Assembly: GCA_947072905.1 (NCBI GenBank)
Contig: CAMTKF010000004.1
Location: 1-64,000, forward strand
DNA length: 64,000 nt
Direction: 5' to 3'
From: an uncultured Bacteroidales bacterium
Lineage (GTDB): Bacteria > Bacteroidota > Bacteroidia > Bacteroidales > Muribaculaceae
The notes under the pieces are model-generated. The model did not search any database, had not been told where the DNA came from, and worked only from the letters and a program-made list of their open reading frames with translations. Each line of letters begins with the position of its first letter. The stretch's first letter is position 1. The translations under genes and the position numbers were made by a program. Of the stretch, positions 40,971-49,397 are shown in pieces.

Positions 40971-41716
40971 CATCCGCAACCGGTCTCCACGTAGTGAACC
41001 GAAGCATTACACTCTGTCACAGAGCGGTCTACGAGAAGGTGACGGTTGGCCATTGATGAAATCTGGCTCATTTCATGCGAAACGAGCAATATAGTACAAT
41101 GAGGCGCTATCTCAGCTATAAGGCGGTAGATATGCGCCTCAAAATGTTTATCAATATAGCTGAGCGGTTCGTCAAGAATCAACACATGAGGGTCAGAAAT
41201 TATGGCACGGCCCAGCAATGCACGTTGGAGTTGGCCGCCCGAGAGGCGCCCTATAGGACGGTCTGCCAAATCTTCCATCTCTATTTTTGCCAGGGTCGAC
41301 TCAACTCTCGCACGGCGATCAGCGTCAGCAAGCCCCTTGGTACCAAGCAATCCCGACTCAACCACTTCCTTTACTGAAATGGGAAAATGCGAATCTATCA
41401 TGTTTTTTTGCGGCAGATAGCCTATGTGCGGGTGTTTGATCTGATAAATAACTTTACCGGCAGTAGGGCGCAACAGGCCCAGTATAATGCGCAATAAAGT
41501 AGTTTTGCCACCACCGTTAGGGCCGGTGATGGCAACGAAGTCGCCTTTGTTTACTGTCAGATTCACATTGTCAAGTATCACACGGTCCTCGCGCATGAAC
41601 CTGACCTTGTTGAGAGTGATAAGCGGTTGAGAGCTTGGATGCAGGTGAACTTCTACCGGCTCGGGGTGATGGCAGCATGCTCCACCCCTGTGAATATCAT
41701 TTTGTTGAAATGCCAT
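40967..41716 (-). CDS. znuC: Zinc/manganese ABC transporter ATP-binding protein (ZnuC-like)
   Basis: The ATPase of a metal-uptake ABC transporter. Walker A is GPNGGGKTTL, the signature is LSGGQLQRALLGRAI, and Walker B is HVLILDEPL. The first 32 residues are an unusual His/Cys-rich stretch (GGACCHHPEPVEVHLHP), and the protein ends CGC. These could bind zinc. The start overlaps the end of znuA by 20 bases. No permease gene follows; the next gene is guaD on the other strand. Assigned to zinc by its partner, so manganese is not excluded. Confidence 0.85.
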   Translation of the reverse strand: MAFQQNDIHRGGACCHHPEPVEVHLHPSSQPLITLNKVRFMREDRVILDNVNLTVNKGDFVAITGPNGGGKTTLLRIILGLLRPTAGKVIYQIKHPHIGYLPQKNMIDSHFPISVKEVVESGLLGTKGLADADRRARVESTLAKIEMEDLADRPIGRLSGGQLQRALLGRAIISDPHVLILDEPLSYIDKHFEAHIYRLIAEIAPHCTILLVSHEMSQISSMANRHLLVDRSVTECNASVHYVETGCGC

Positions 41717-42596
41717 CTACCACTCTGCTAAGTTCGTTTTCCCAATCATAGTTCAAACCATCGAACTTAACCACATCAACACCGAGATTATTTTTTATTA
41801 CATCGGCTTGACGTGAGTCGAGTTCGCGCTGGAATATAAAAGTCTTAACATTATAGTCCTTGACCAGCGCCAGATATTCGGCCATACGCTCTGCCGAAAT
41901 CTCTTTGTTCTCAGAGCTGAATGAAATCTGATTCAAGTTATAATCGCGGGCAAAATAGCTGAGCGATGGATGCCATATAAAGAATGATTTGCTTGGATTC
42001 TCAAGCAGTTTCTTTTCAAAGGCCAAGTCAAGCGAGTCAAGATGGCTGACATACTTGTCATATCGCTGCTCGTACTCTTCAATATTTTCATTGTCGAGTT
42101 CTATGAGAGTTTCGGTAATGTTGCGAGCCATCTTTCTCATATTCTTCACCGAGCTCCAGATGTGCGGGTCGGCAAGATGACGCTTGTCGGTCTCGCCCTT
42201 CACGCCGGGCAAAAATCCGGCATGTCCACCGGGGCGGGTATGAGTACCGTAGAGAAGGTCTATGCCCTCTGAAGTATCATAAAACTTTGAGGTATCTCTC
42301 TCTGACATACGAAGATTTTCTTCAAACAGAAGATTACCGGTGATAAAATACGCTTTAGCATCGCCAAGATCCATGCGTCGGGCAGGCGATGGTTCATAGG
42401 TTTCGGGATTCTCGCCGTTTGGCATAAGTGTGACAATACGGAAATTATCTCCTGCGAGCTGTTCAAGCATCTGACGCTGAGGCTCGATGCTTACAGCAAT
42501 CACAGGGCGATCGTCCTGATTTTTGGAACGACAGCCCAAAGCCATCAGAAGTAAAATTGCGCAAGTTGGTATAAGCAACTTTTTCAAGCTCTTCAT
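41697..42596 (-). CDS. znuA: Zinc ABC transporter substrate-binding lipoprotein (ZnuA-like)
   Basis: A cluster A-I metal-binding lipoprotein. The signal peptide ends at lipobox LMALGC, with Cys22 lipidated. Putative metal ligands are His in the GGHAG loop (residues about 125), His in LADPHIWSS, and His in FIWHPSLSYF, plus a late acidic residue. The His-rich loop of classic ZnuA is short. Length 299 fits. It is transcribed toward znuC. A -7 element lies 21 bases upstream. Confidence 0.88.
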   Translation of the reverse strand: MKSLKKLLIPTCAILLLMALGCRSKNQDDRPVIAVSIEPQRQMLEQLAGDNFRIVTLMPNGENPETYEPSPARRMDLGDAKAYFITGNLLFEENLRMSERDTSKFYDTSEGIDLLYGTHTRPGGHAGFLPGVKGETDKRHLADPHIWSSVKNMRKMARNITETLIELDNENIEEYEQRYDKYVSHLDSLDLAFEKKLLENPSKSFFIWHPSLSYFARDYNLNQISFSSENKEISAERMAEYLALVKDYNVKTFIFQRELDSRQADVIKNNLGVDVVKFDGLNYDWENELSRVVDGISTK

Positions 42597-42617
42597 AGTT
42601 TTTTCATTTTATTTCTG

Positions 42618-42625
42618 CAAAGTTA
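42618..42625 (-). promoter_or_regulatory. -7 promoter element of znuA
   Basis: On the minus strand the bases read TAACTTTG, matching the consensus, 21 bases before the znuA ATG. No obvious Zur-type operator was recognised in the 199-base gap, which is AT-rich and shared with the DUF2027 gene promoter. Confidence 0.6.
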
Positions 42626-42773
42626 CAAAAAAATTTCATTCCAACAACAATATATTTTCATTTTAACTACAAATATATTTCTATATTATGTTTTTATCGC
42701 TGATTTCATGGATATTAACATCAGTAGTGACTATTTAAGGAAACGTGGCTCTCTGTTTTTCATAAATTAATCG

Positions 42774-42781
42774 TAACTTTG
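42774..42781 (+). promoter_or_regulatory. -7 promoter element of the DUF2027/Smr gene
   Basis: TAACTTTG lies 14 bases before the ATG at 42796. A T-rich stretch near 42756 stands where the -33 box is expected. Confidence 0.6.
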
Positions 42782-42795
42782 CAAATAAAAACGAT

Positions 42796-43884
42796 ATGAC
42801 TGCTAAAGTTGGAGATATAGTGCGCTTCCTGAATTCGGTGGGAGGCGGCAAAGTAACCCGTATTGACGGACAGATAGCGTATGTGGATGATGACGGATTT
42901 GAGACTCCGGCGCTTCTGCGCGAATGCGTTGTGGTTGCGTCGGGCGATACTTTTTACAAGATAGAGAACAAGACCAAAAAAACCGAGACAAAAGAAATTC
43001 CTGCTCCGGCAGCCCCCAAACCCAAGCCCCAATTGGCTCCGATAACCGAGACGCCCGAGGGCGAAAAGCTCAACATTGTGCTGGGTTTTGAAGCCGCCGA
43101 CCTAAAACGGCTGAGCGATACATCTTTTGACGCGTTTTTAGTAAATGATTCAAATTTCGGGCTCTACATGACGGTTGCCACCCGCCCCAACGAAAGCAAT
43201 GACTGGGATCTGAGATTTGCCGGATTCATTGAACCCGGCACACAGGAGTTTCTCTTTGAGCTCACACCCGACATGCTCCCCGAAATCGACAGAATTTCCG
43301 TACAGGCCCTGCCATTTAAACGCGGCGCCGCTTTCACACGTAAGCCTGCTATAGATTTCGAACAGCGTTTTGATTCCACCAAATTTGCCCGTCTTCACTG
43401 CTTCACGGCCAATCCTTACTTTGACAACAAGGTGATAGCGTTGACTATCGTTGAAAATGACAAGATATGTAATTCCAAGCCTATAGACGTTGAGAGCCTG
43501 AAGCAATCGTTTGCCGAGAAAGAACGTGAGGATCGTCGGCGCAGCCGTCCGGTGAATAAGGTTTCAAAGAGTTCAAAACCCAACCTCGAGCTTCTGGAAG
43601 TTGATCTGCATGCCGGCTCACTGCTTGATAACCTCAACGGTCTTTCAAAAGCTGATATACTTAATTATCAGATAGATACATTCCGCAAGATAATGGATGA
43701 AAATCTGAAGAATATCGGTAAGAAGATAGTTTTCATCCACGGGAAGGGCGAGGGTGTGCTGAGATCGGCCCTGATGAAAGAACTGAATCATCGCTACAAG
43801 GGACATGATGTAGCCGATGCATCGTTCCGCGAGTATGGTTTCGGAGCTACACAGGTCACAATCAAGAATTTGACAAAGAAATGA
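42796..43884 (+). CDS. DUF2027 and Smr domain protein
   Basis: A 362-residue protein of a Bacteroidetes family. Residues 1-70 form a KOW/SH3-like start (VGDIVRFLNSVGGGKVTRID), the middle is DUF2027 (about 90-230), and residues from about 278 are an Smr domain (LEVDLHAGSLLD, then FIHGKGEGVLR). Smr domains, as in MutS2, cut or bind nucleic acid, sometimes on stalled ribosomes. The protein has no MutS ATPase. It overlaps the next gene by four bases. Substrate unknown. Confidence 0.86.
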   Translation: MTAKVGDIVRFLNSVGGGKVTRIDGQIAYVDDDGFETPALLRECVVVASGDTFYKIENKTKKTETKEIPAPAAPKPKPQLAPITETPEGEKLNIVLGFEAADLKRLSDTSFDAFLVNDSNFGLYMTVATRPNESNDWDLRFAGFIEPGTQEFLFELTPDMLPEIDRISVQALPFKRGAAFTRKPAIDFEQRFDSTKFARLHCFTANPYFDNKVIALTIVENDKICNSKPIDVESLKQSFAEKEREDRRRSRPVNKVSKSSKPNLELLEVDLHAGSLLDNLNGLSKADILNYQIDTFRKIMDENLKNIGKKIVFIHGKGEGVLRSALMKELNHRYKGHDVADASFREYGFGATQVTIKNLTKK

Positions 43885-44672
43885 TAATCTGTTTTTCAGG
43901 TACGGGCAATTCGCTGTATGTGGCAAAGAAATTGTCAAACCGTATTGGCGACGACATTGTCACGCTTCCTCTTGACAAGCCGGGTGAGATACGCCCGGCC
44001 GACGGCCGCATAATATGGATTTTCCCTGTATATTCATGGGGTATTCCGCCTGTATTGAAGAAATGGATATCGCGTATCAACATACCCGGTGCACATAAAC
44101 TGCCACACTTTGCAGTAATGACGTGTGGCGATGATGTAGGCAAAACCGACGAAACATGGCGCAAGGCCCTGTGCCGTCGCGGCTGGATAGGACGTGATAC
44201 TTTTTCGGTGCAGATGCCAAACACATACGTGATGATGAAAGGATTTGACGTTGACCCCGTGGAGGTAGCCCAACAGAAAATCGAAGCGTCAGGCAGCCGT
44301 ATAGATCACATAGCCGAAATGCTGCGTAGAATAATATCGAACTTCAATCCTGAGAACGACGTATATATCAACGATTTGGTGCGCGGACGCTTTGCCGGCA
44401 TAAAAACCGGCATAATCTACCCCTGGTTCAAGCGGTTTGCAATGTCGCCCAAGCCATTTTTTGCAAATCCCGAATGTATCAGCTGCGGCATTTGCTCACA
44501 AAGCTGCCCTCTGGGCAACATAAAGATGGTTGAAGGCCACCCGCAGTGGAGCGACAATTGCGCATTTTGCCTGCGTTGCTATCATATATGCCCGCGACAC
44601 GCGGTTTCATATACCAACGCTACAGCGGGCAAAGGGCAATCGCGTTTGCTGATAGACCTGGTCAAAAAGTAA
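43881..44672 (+). CDS. EFR1-type flavodoxin-ferredoxin protein
   Basis: A redox protein of 263 residues. It opens with a flavodoxin-like phosphate-binding loop (ICFSGTGNSLYVAKKL). The C-terminal half has two 4Fe-4S motifs, CISCGICSQSC and CAFCLRCYHIC, ending at about residue 237. The pairing suggests electron transfer from reduced ferredoxin to a flavin. It overlaps the Smr gene by four bases and converges on the barrel gene, overlapping its end by 11 bases. Its partner enzyme is unknown. Confidence 0.85.
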   Translation: MIICFSGTGNSLYVAKKLSNRIGDDIVTLPLDKPGEIRPADGRIIWIFPVYSWGIPPVLKKWISRINIPGAHKLPHFAVMTCGDDVGKTDETWRKALCRRGWIGRDTFSVQMPNTYVMMKGFDVDPVEVAQQKIEASGSRIDHIAEMLRRIISNFNPENDVYINDLVRGRFAGIKTGIIYPWFKRFAMSPKPFFANPECISCGICSQSCPLGNIKMVEGHPQWSDNCAFCLRCYHICPRHAVSYTNATAGKGQSRLLIDLVKK

Positions 44673-45258
44673 CTCCGAGTCTTACGCTGGCCAATGACAG
44701 CGGTTTGTACTCGGTGAGTACCTCATTTGCAAGGATATCCTTGCGACCTACGTATGTGTATCCGGCAGTTATATAACTTCTGAACTTCTTGCCTCGGGCA
44801 AGATTGAAACCAAGATACAGACCGGCGTAACCGTCGGTCTGATTTTGATTGTTGTGGAGATAGTTGAGAGCTATACCGCCACGGGCTTCCACAAACATGA
44901 TTTTCAAGAAACTTGAGAAATCGGTGCGGAAAACAGCATAAAGCGGATATGTGCGGCACGAATTGGAAATCATTATATTGGCACCGGCGCCAATACCGGC
45001 CAGCATAATCCATTTATGGCTCACACCCACCGATGCGCCAATGTCAATAGAAGACATATCGCTGCCACTTAAATCGACAGAGCTGCCAAACTCGGCGCTC
45101 CATGCAAATTTTGTGACATCTGGCTTTTCGATAGGTCGCGTATTCCAGCCAGGCAAGTTGTCTGAGGTTTTGTCTTGTTGCGCCGCACTTGACAATGCCG
45201 TTGCCGATAGAATGACGGCAACGAACAGCAAACGGCTTATTTTGAGTATATTTCTCAT
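44662..45258 (-). CDS. Probable outer-membrane beta-barrel protein
   Basis: I start this gene at 45258 (MRNILKISRLLFVAVILSA), which overlaps the prmA stop by four bases and gives 198 residues. The signal peptide is cleaved near SSAAQQ. The rest alternates polar and hydrophobic residues with aromatic-rich turns (VEARGGIALNYLHNN, YITAGYTYVGRKD). It ends with Phe (VRLGVTF), a typical barrel-assembly signal. No function recognised. Coupling to prmA is by position only. Confidence 0.7.
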   Translation of the reverse strand: MRNILKISRLLFVAVILSATALSSAAQQDKTSDNLPGWNTRPIEKPDVTKFAWSAEFGSSVDLSGSDMSSIDIGASVGVSHKWIMLAGIGAGANIMISNSCRTYPLYAVFRTDFSSFLKIMFVEARGGIALNYLHNNQNQTDGYAGLYLGFNLARGKKFRSYITAGYTYVGRKDILANEVLTEYKPLSLASVRLGVTF

Positions 45259-46103
45259 TTCTTTACTAATTGCAGGCAGGTCCAACGGTCGCGTTCGGTA
45301 AACCCGATTTTTTCGAGACCCACGGCCTTGGCGGCATTCTCCACCACCTCGATATCCTCTACGTAAAATCCGCTGAGCAACATAAGTCCGCCCTCGTGCA
45401 GCCGACGGGCGTAACGGTCAATATCGCCTGTGATTACATTTCTATTGATATTGGCGATAAAGATGTCGGCAGGCTCCACATCATCAAGAGCTTGCGCATC
45501 GCCCAGTATGATTTTTATCTCCGGATGATTGTTGAGGGCAACATTCTCCACCGCGTTAACTTGCGCAAACGGATCAATCTCAATGCCGGTGACCGGCGAA
45601 GCGCCCCTCATTGCAGCCAATAGCGCAAGTATGCCTGTACCTGTGCCCATGTCTATAACCGACTTTGATGCAAGGTCGCGTTCAAGGAGTTGTTCGAGTA
45701 TGAGCGACGTGGTAGCATGATGCCCGGTACCGAAAGCCATCTTTGGGTCAATGACTATGTCGTACTCAGCTGCTGGAATATCGGTATGGAATGAACTGTG
45801 CACCACACATTTGTTACCTATGACAATAGGCTGAAAATAGTTTTTCTCCCATTCTTCATTCCAATCACGTCCTTCTATGACAGAGTGGGTGTAGCCTATC
45901 TTACAGTTGAAAGGGAATTCTTCAATCACCTCTTTAAGGGCGTCTTCGTTCCATAAGCCACATGCCACAAAAGCCGTCAGACCTTGATCGGACGGTACAA
46001 AACTTTCAAAACCAATATCACCGAGCATACCGGCCAAAAGGTCGGTCGCATCTTCGCCCGGATTAGGGCTAAGAGTAAATTTGAGTTCTACGTAGTCGTT
46101 CAT
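45255..46103 (-). CDS. prmA: Ribosomal protein L11 methyltransferase PrmA
   Basis: PrmA trimethylates ribosomal protein L11. The 282 residues include an N-terminal substrate-recognition domain (about 1-85) and a Rossmann methyltransferase: motif I is DMGTGTGILALLAAMRGA, preceded by MAFGTGHHATT and followed by the post-motif NINRNV. The start gives MNDYVELKFTLSP. The barrel gene overlaps its stop. Confidence 0.94.
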   Translation of the reverse strand: MNDYVELKFTLSPNPGEDATDLLAGMLGDIGFESFVPSDQGLTAFVACGLWNEDALKEVIEEFPFNCKIGYTHSVIEGRDWNEEWEKNYFQPIVIGNKCVVHSSFHTDIPAAEYDIVIDPKMAFGTGHHATTSLILEQLLERDLASKSVIDMGTGTGILALLAAMRGASPVTGIEIDPFAQVNAVENVALNNHPEIKIILGDAQALDDVEPADIFIANINRNVITGDIDRYARRLHEGGLMLLSGFYVEDIEVVENAAKAVGLEKIGFTERDRWTCLQLVKK

Positions 46104-46122
46104 CTTTGCGAATTTTATCTCG

Positions 46123-46130
46123 CAAAGGTA
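46123..46130 (-). promoter_or_regulatory. -7 promoter element of prmA
   Basis: The minus strand reads TACCTTTG, 19 bases before the prmA ATG. A TTG lies 23 bases upstream of it, slightly outside the usual spacing. Confidence 0.5.
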
Positions 46131-46180
46131 ATTAAATTTTGTGACTAATCAGCCAAAAAGGAATACTAAACACAAATTTT

Positions 46181-46456
46181 TCACTTTTTCTTTTTCTTGA
46201 AAAGCGGAGAAAGACTGCGATATAGCTGAACAGCCATCACTACATAGTCGGTATAAGTAAGGACACTTGTAATACGCGAGAACAATGATGCCGAAAGGCC
46301 AAGATTGCCTTTACGGGCCCGTCCGTAATTGACAGTGGCCACCTCCTTTTCCACCTCTATTCTTGCCAAAGCCACAGTGCGCTCGTAAGAAAGTTGCTCA
46401 AGGGTATAGCCATTCCATTTTTTGTCGCCGGGTAATACTTCTTTAGGCATTGTCAT
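46181..46456 (-). CDS. Small conserved-type protein of unknown function
   Basis: A 91-residue protein that I do not recognise. It has a basic, lysine-ending C-terminus (LFKKKKK) and an amphipathic middle; a weak hydrophobic stretch (about 58-82, VLTYTDYVVMAVQLYRSL) could lie on a membrane. The start lies five bases after the holin-X-like gene, which makes them an operon and suggests an envelope role. Confidence 0.55.
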   Translation of the reverse strand: MTMPKEVLPGDKKWNGYTLEQLSYERTVALARIEVEKEVATVNYGRARKGNLGLSASLFSRITSVLTYTDYVVMAVQLYRSLSPLFKKKKK

Positions 46457-46461
46457 AATCT

Positions 46462-46821
46462 TTATTCCTCAGGTGGTTTAACAAAAAGCTTTGAGATGAA
46501 GCGGGCAGTAGGATCAATAAAAATCTTTTTTCGGAGCAAAAACAGCAAGATGAAAAGCGCCAGATAGAAAGCGGCCACATAAAGATATGCAGCTTCTTTT
46601 GCCACTGTATTGGCAAGCAAGTGCCCTACTCCAATCGACACGAAAATCAAAACCAAGGTGCCAAGGATGCAGACCATTGAATAGAATGCAATCGTTGACA
46701 GCAGGATGGTTAATTTCTCGGCAGCAGTAAGCCTTGCATAGTCTAAGTTCAAAGCCAGCAGCTTCTTGAAATTATCAATAAGGCCTTGGACATTGTTGGC
46801 CTGTTGTCTATCGTCCATCAT
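46462..46821 (-). CDS. Holin-X-like small membrane protein
   Basis: A 119-residue protein with two hydrophobic hairpin helices (about 43-70 and 78-98) and charged ends, matching the phage holin superfamily PF07332. Outside phages such proteins often stand beside YtxH genes and seem to be envelope-stress proteins. No endolysin or phage gene is near, so a lytic role is unlikely. Confidence 0.72.
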   Translation of the reverse strand: MMDDRQQANNVQGLIDNFKKLLALNLDYARLTAAEKLTILLSTIAFYSMVCILGTLVLIFVSIGVGHLLANTVAKEAAYLYVAAFYLALFILLFLLRKKIFIDPTARFISKLFVKPPEE

Positions 46822-46881
46822 TTGAAAGATAATTATAAAATTAGTTGAGACGTCACATACCGCGATGATCCGGACAAATAA

Positions 46882-46934
46882 GGAAAGGCTAAGCCCGACA
46901 CAGATCTCATCCCCATGCCGGGCTTAGAGCCTTA
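46882..46934 (-). terminator. Terminator of the YtxH pair
   Basis: CGGGCTT and AGAGCCTT at 46919-46933 pair with the arm at 46885-46897 (two unpaired bases). On the minus strand a T-rich stretch follows. It separates the YtxH pair from the holin-like pair. The rest of 46822-46881 is AT-rich, with a near-consensus -7 element (TAATTTTA). Confidence 0.65.
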
Positions 46935-47126
46935 TACTTTATTTTCCTCAATCTCCGTGGCAATCAATTCAACAAACTCGCTTACATTGTCGGACTGGAT
47001 AATTCCGCGTTTTCTAAGCAAAGTCTTGATACGTTCGCGCAAATCCTCACCGGGTTCGGGAGTGAAAAGTGCGGCTACGGCTGCGCCTACAAGGGCGCCA
47101 CCAAGGAAGATTGTGAGTTTTTTCAT
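46932..47126 (-). CDS. YtxH domain protein, short
   Basis: A 64-residue YtxH-type protein: a Gly/Ala-rich membrane segment (FLGGALVGAAVAALFTPE), the diagnostic PEPGEDLRERI turn, then a charged helix. YtxH proteins are small stress-linked membrane proteins of unknown mechanism. It lies four bases after a second YtxH gene. Confidence 0.8.
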   Translation of the reverse strand: MKKLTIFLGGALVGAAVAALFTPEPGEDLRERIKTLLRKRGIIQSDNVSEFVELIATEIEENKV

Positions 47127-47130
47127 TATA

Positions 47131-47361
47131 TTACTTTTTTACAACCTGATTAGCAGCTGTTTCAGCCGATTCAATCATGTCTTCGATACGGTCGGCCACT
47201 GCGTCTACTTCGCTTTCTTTAACGAACGGGCATTTTTCTTTGATGAATTCCTTAAGATGACGGCGAGCGTCTGAACCTTTTTCGGGAGCAAGAAGAAGGG
47301 CGGCTGTTGCGCCTACAAGTGCGCCACCAAAGGCGGCAAGTGCTACGTGTACTGCTTTCAT
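47131..47361 (-). CDS. YtxH domain protein
   Basis: A 76-residue YtxH protein with a Gly/Ala membrane segment (AAFGGALVGATAALLLAPE), the EKGSDARRHLKEF turn, and a charged C-terminal helix. It is the first gene of the YtxH pair. The two paralogues probably arose by duplication, with the second having drifted. Confidence 0.8.
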   Translation of the reverse strand: MKAVHVALAAFGGALVGATAALLLAPEKGSDARRHLKEFIKEKCPFVKESEVDAVADRIEDMIESAETAANQVVKK

Positions 47362-47571
47362 AGTTTTGTTTTTTTGTTAAGTTAATAATTAATTTCTACA
47401 CTATACAACATACACACATGAAAAAGGTTCGATACGAATTAAAAAAATTATGAAAAATAATTTATAGGATAACTCCCCGGAAACAATCCCATAATATTCC
47501 CTTCACAGTGGAGTGCTGAAGTTTTCTCATGTAAAAAATTGATTTTTCTTTAATTTTATACTACCTTTGCA

Positions 47572-47579
47572 ATATATTT
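47572..47579 (+). promoter_or_regulatory. -7 promoter element of the AbiE pair
   Basis: TACCTTTG fits the consensus and ends nine bases before the antitoxin ATG. The leader would be very short. The stretch 47362-47571 is AT-rich and holds no gene. Confidence 0.55.
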
Positions 47580-47588
47580 TAAAACTAA

Positions 47589-48335
47589 ATGGCAAGCAAA
47601 ATAAAGAACATAATAGAATCGGCTGTTGACAGAGGTGTATTATTAGGATCATGGCTTTCACAACAAGGACTGTCAAGGACAGAACAGGTGAGCTACGTAA
47701 AATCCGGTTGGCTCGAACGAGTGCATCGTGGCGTGTATAAGATAAAAGGCTCTGAATTGAAGCTTTATCCTACGCTCAAAGCACTTAGCATACAATCTGA
47801 TTTCTGTTATCATGTCGGAGCCTTATCGGCATTGGAATTGAGGGGTTACTCCCATTTTGGCCAATTGGGAAAACAAAAAGTATTCCTGTACTCTCAAAAG
47901 GAGCTTCCTAAATGGATGGTCACGGATGATTGGGATATGAACATAATAGATAATAATACCAATAAATATGGCAATATTGGCTTGACTGAAATAGAAAATG
48001 ACAATGTTACTATCAGAATTTCAGCGCCGGAGAGAGCATTTCTTGAAAGTCTGGATTTAATTCCCGAATATGCTAATCCAATGGATTTGTACTATATAAT
48101 GGAAATGCTATCAACCTTGAGACCTCGAATAATAATAGATTTATTGGAGAAAGCATCAATAAAAACGCGCCGATTGTTCCTGTTTATGGCAGACAAGGCC
48201 AAGCACCCTTGGTTTGACGATTTGGATTTAAACCGGATTGCTCTTGGTTCGGGTGACCGCAGCATCACTCCCGGAGGTGTATATAACGCCAAGTATAAGA
48301 TAGTTATCCCGAAAGAACTTAATAATTATGAATAA
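47589..48335 (+). CDS. abiEi: AbiEi-type antitoxin
   Basis: The antitoxin half of a type IV toxin-antitoxin system of the AbiE family. The N-terminal part (about 1-60) resembles the winged-helix of AbiEi (LSRTEQVSYVKSGWLERV, HRGVYKIKG). The rest, with ISAPERAFLESLDLIPE, matches the family core. It should act in trans as a protein that blocks the toxin and represses its own promoter. Codon use is AT-rich compared with its neighbours. The toxin ATG overlaps its end, at 48328. Confidence 0.82.
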   Translation: MASKIKNIIESAVDRGVLLGSWLSQQGLSRTEQVSYVKSGWLERVHRGVYKIKGSELKLYPTLKALSIQSDFCYHVGALSALELRGYSHFGQLGKQKVFLYSQKELPKWMVTDDWDMNIIDNNTNKYGNIGLTEIENDNVTIRISAPERAFLESLDLIPEYANPMDLYYIMEMLSTLRPRIIIDLLEKASIKTRRLFLFMADKAKHPWFDDLDLNRIALGSGDRSITPGGVYNAKYKIVIPKELNNYE

Positions 48336-49232
48336 AATATATATAGAGACAAAGTTGAGCTGCTATTGAAAGTAATGCCGGTAGTATTCACAGAAGAATG
48401 CTTTGCGATGCACGGTGGAACAGCAATCAATTTATTTGTGAATAATCTTCTTCGATATAGCGTAGATATAGACCTGACTTATATTCCTCTGGAAAGCAGA
48501 GATGACAGTATCCACCATATTAATGAAGCATTGGTGCGAATTGCGGAAAAGGTAAAAACATCCCTGAAAGGCGTACGAATTATCCCTCGTCTTGACATTT
48601 GCAAATTGACCTTGGAGTATCATGGCCGACAAATAAAAATAGAGGTTAATCAGACAAAACGTGGAATTGTTGGTGGAGACGTCTTAATTCTTCCACTATC
48701 TGAAAAGGCTGAAGATGATTTTGAAATGACCGTAAAGGCAAGAATTGTTCCCTTAACATTGTTGTATGGCGGAAAGGTTGCAGCTGCCTTGTCGCGACAG
48801 CATCCTCGCGACCTATTTGACATACGACACATGTCCATCCCCCTGGGGGACGTTAAGCGCGGTTTCATTTTCTGTCTGCTCGGTAGCGACCGTCCAATTT
48901 ATGAATCGTTCGCGCCAAGCCTTATCGACCAAAGCGAGGCTATGGTCAACCAATTTGAAGGGATGACTGACATCGGCTTCAGTTATGATGATTTTATAGA
49001 AACACGTTCAAGGCTGATAGAGGATGTAAATGCCCTGATGTCTGACTCTGACAAACGTTTTCTTATAAGTTTTGAAAGGTGTGAGCCCGAATGGGCTAGT
49101 TCAGACTATGCTGAATTTGCAAATTACCCGTCGGTGAAGTGGAAGCTACTCAATCTCTCAAAACTTAAGAAAACAAATCCTGCGAAACTGCATGCCAATG
49201 CCGGTATGCTTGCAGAAATCTTTGGATATTAA
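48328..49232 (+). CDS. abiEii: AbiEii-type nucleotidyltransferase toxin, start region frameshifted
   Basis: The toxin half of the AbiE pair, a nucleotidyltransferase. The motif GGTAINLFVNNLLRYSVDIDL has the GGT and DxD of the family, and the GGKVAAALSRQHPRDLFDI region matches later conserved residues. The natural ATG at 48328 overlaps the antitoxin stop, but after five codons a (TA)4 run (about 48337-48345) shifts it to the wrong frame and it stops at 48367. Removing one TA gives MNKIYRDKVELLLKVMPVVF, the usual family opening. The uninterrupted frame begins at TTG 48366 or ATG 48375 and runs to 49232 (about 288 residues). See the findings for slippage or reinitiation. Confidence 0.72.
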
Positions 49233-49362
49233 AGAATGTCATGGCGATTGTTGACCTCGGTTAGGCCGAGTATCTTGGTTTATAAAATTATGGAAAAAGG
49301 GTAAACCTTGCCTTAAATCTACTTTTTTAAAGAAAGAGGGCTGAAATTTCATATATTTTCAC

Positions 49363-49370
49363 TAATTTTG
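49363..49370 (+). promoter_or_regulatory. -7 promoter element of the HAD phosphatase gene
   Basis: TAATTTTG lies 27 bases before the ATG. The -33 position has no clear TTG. The gap 49233-49362 holds only a weak hairpin at about 49257-49272. Confidence 0.45.
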
Positions 49371-49397
49371 TACCTTAAATCAGAACACCAATAATAT

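Noticed and set aside
46462..46821. Prophage remnant based on the holin-like gene
   Set aside because: No other phage gene, integrase or attachment site is near; holin-X proteins are common outside phages.
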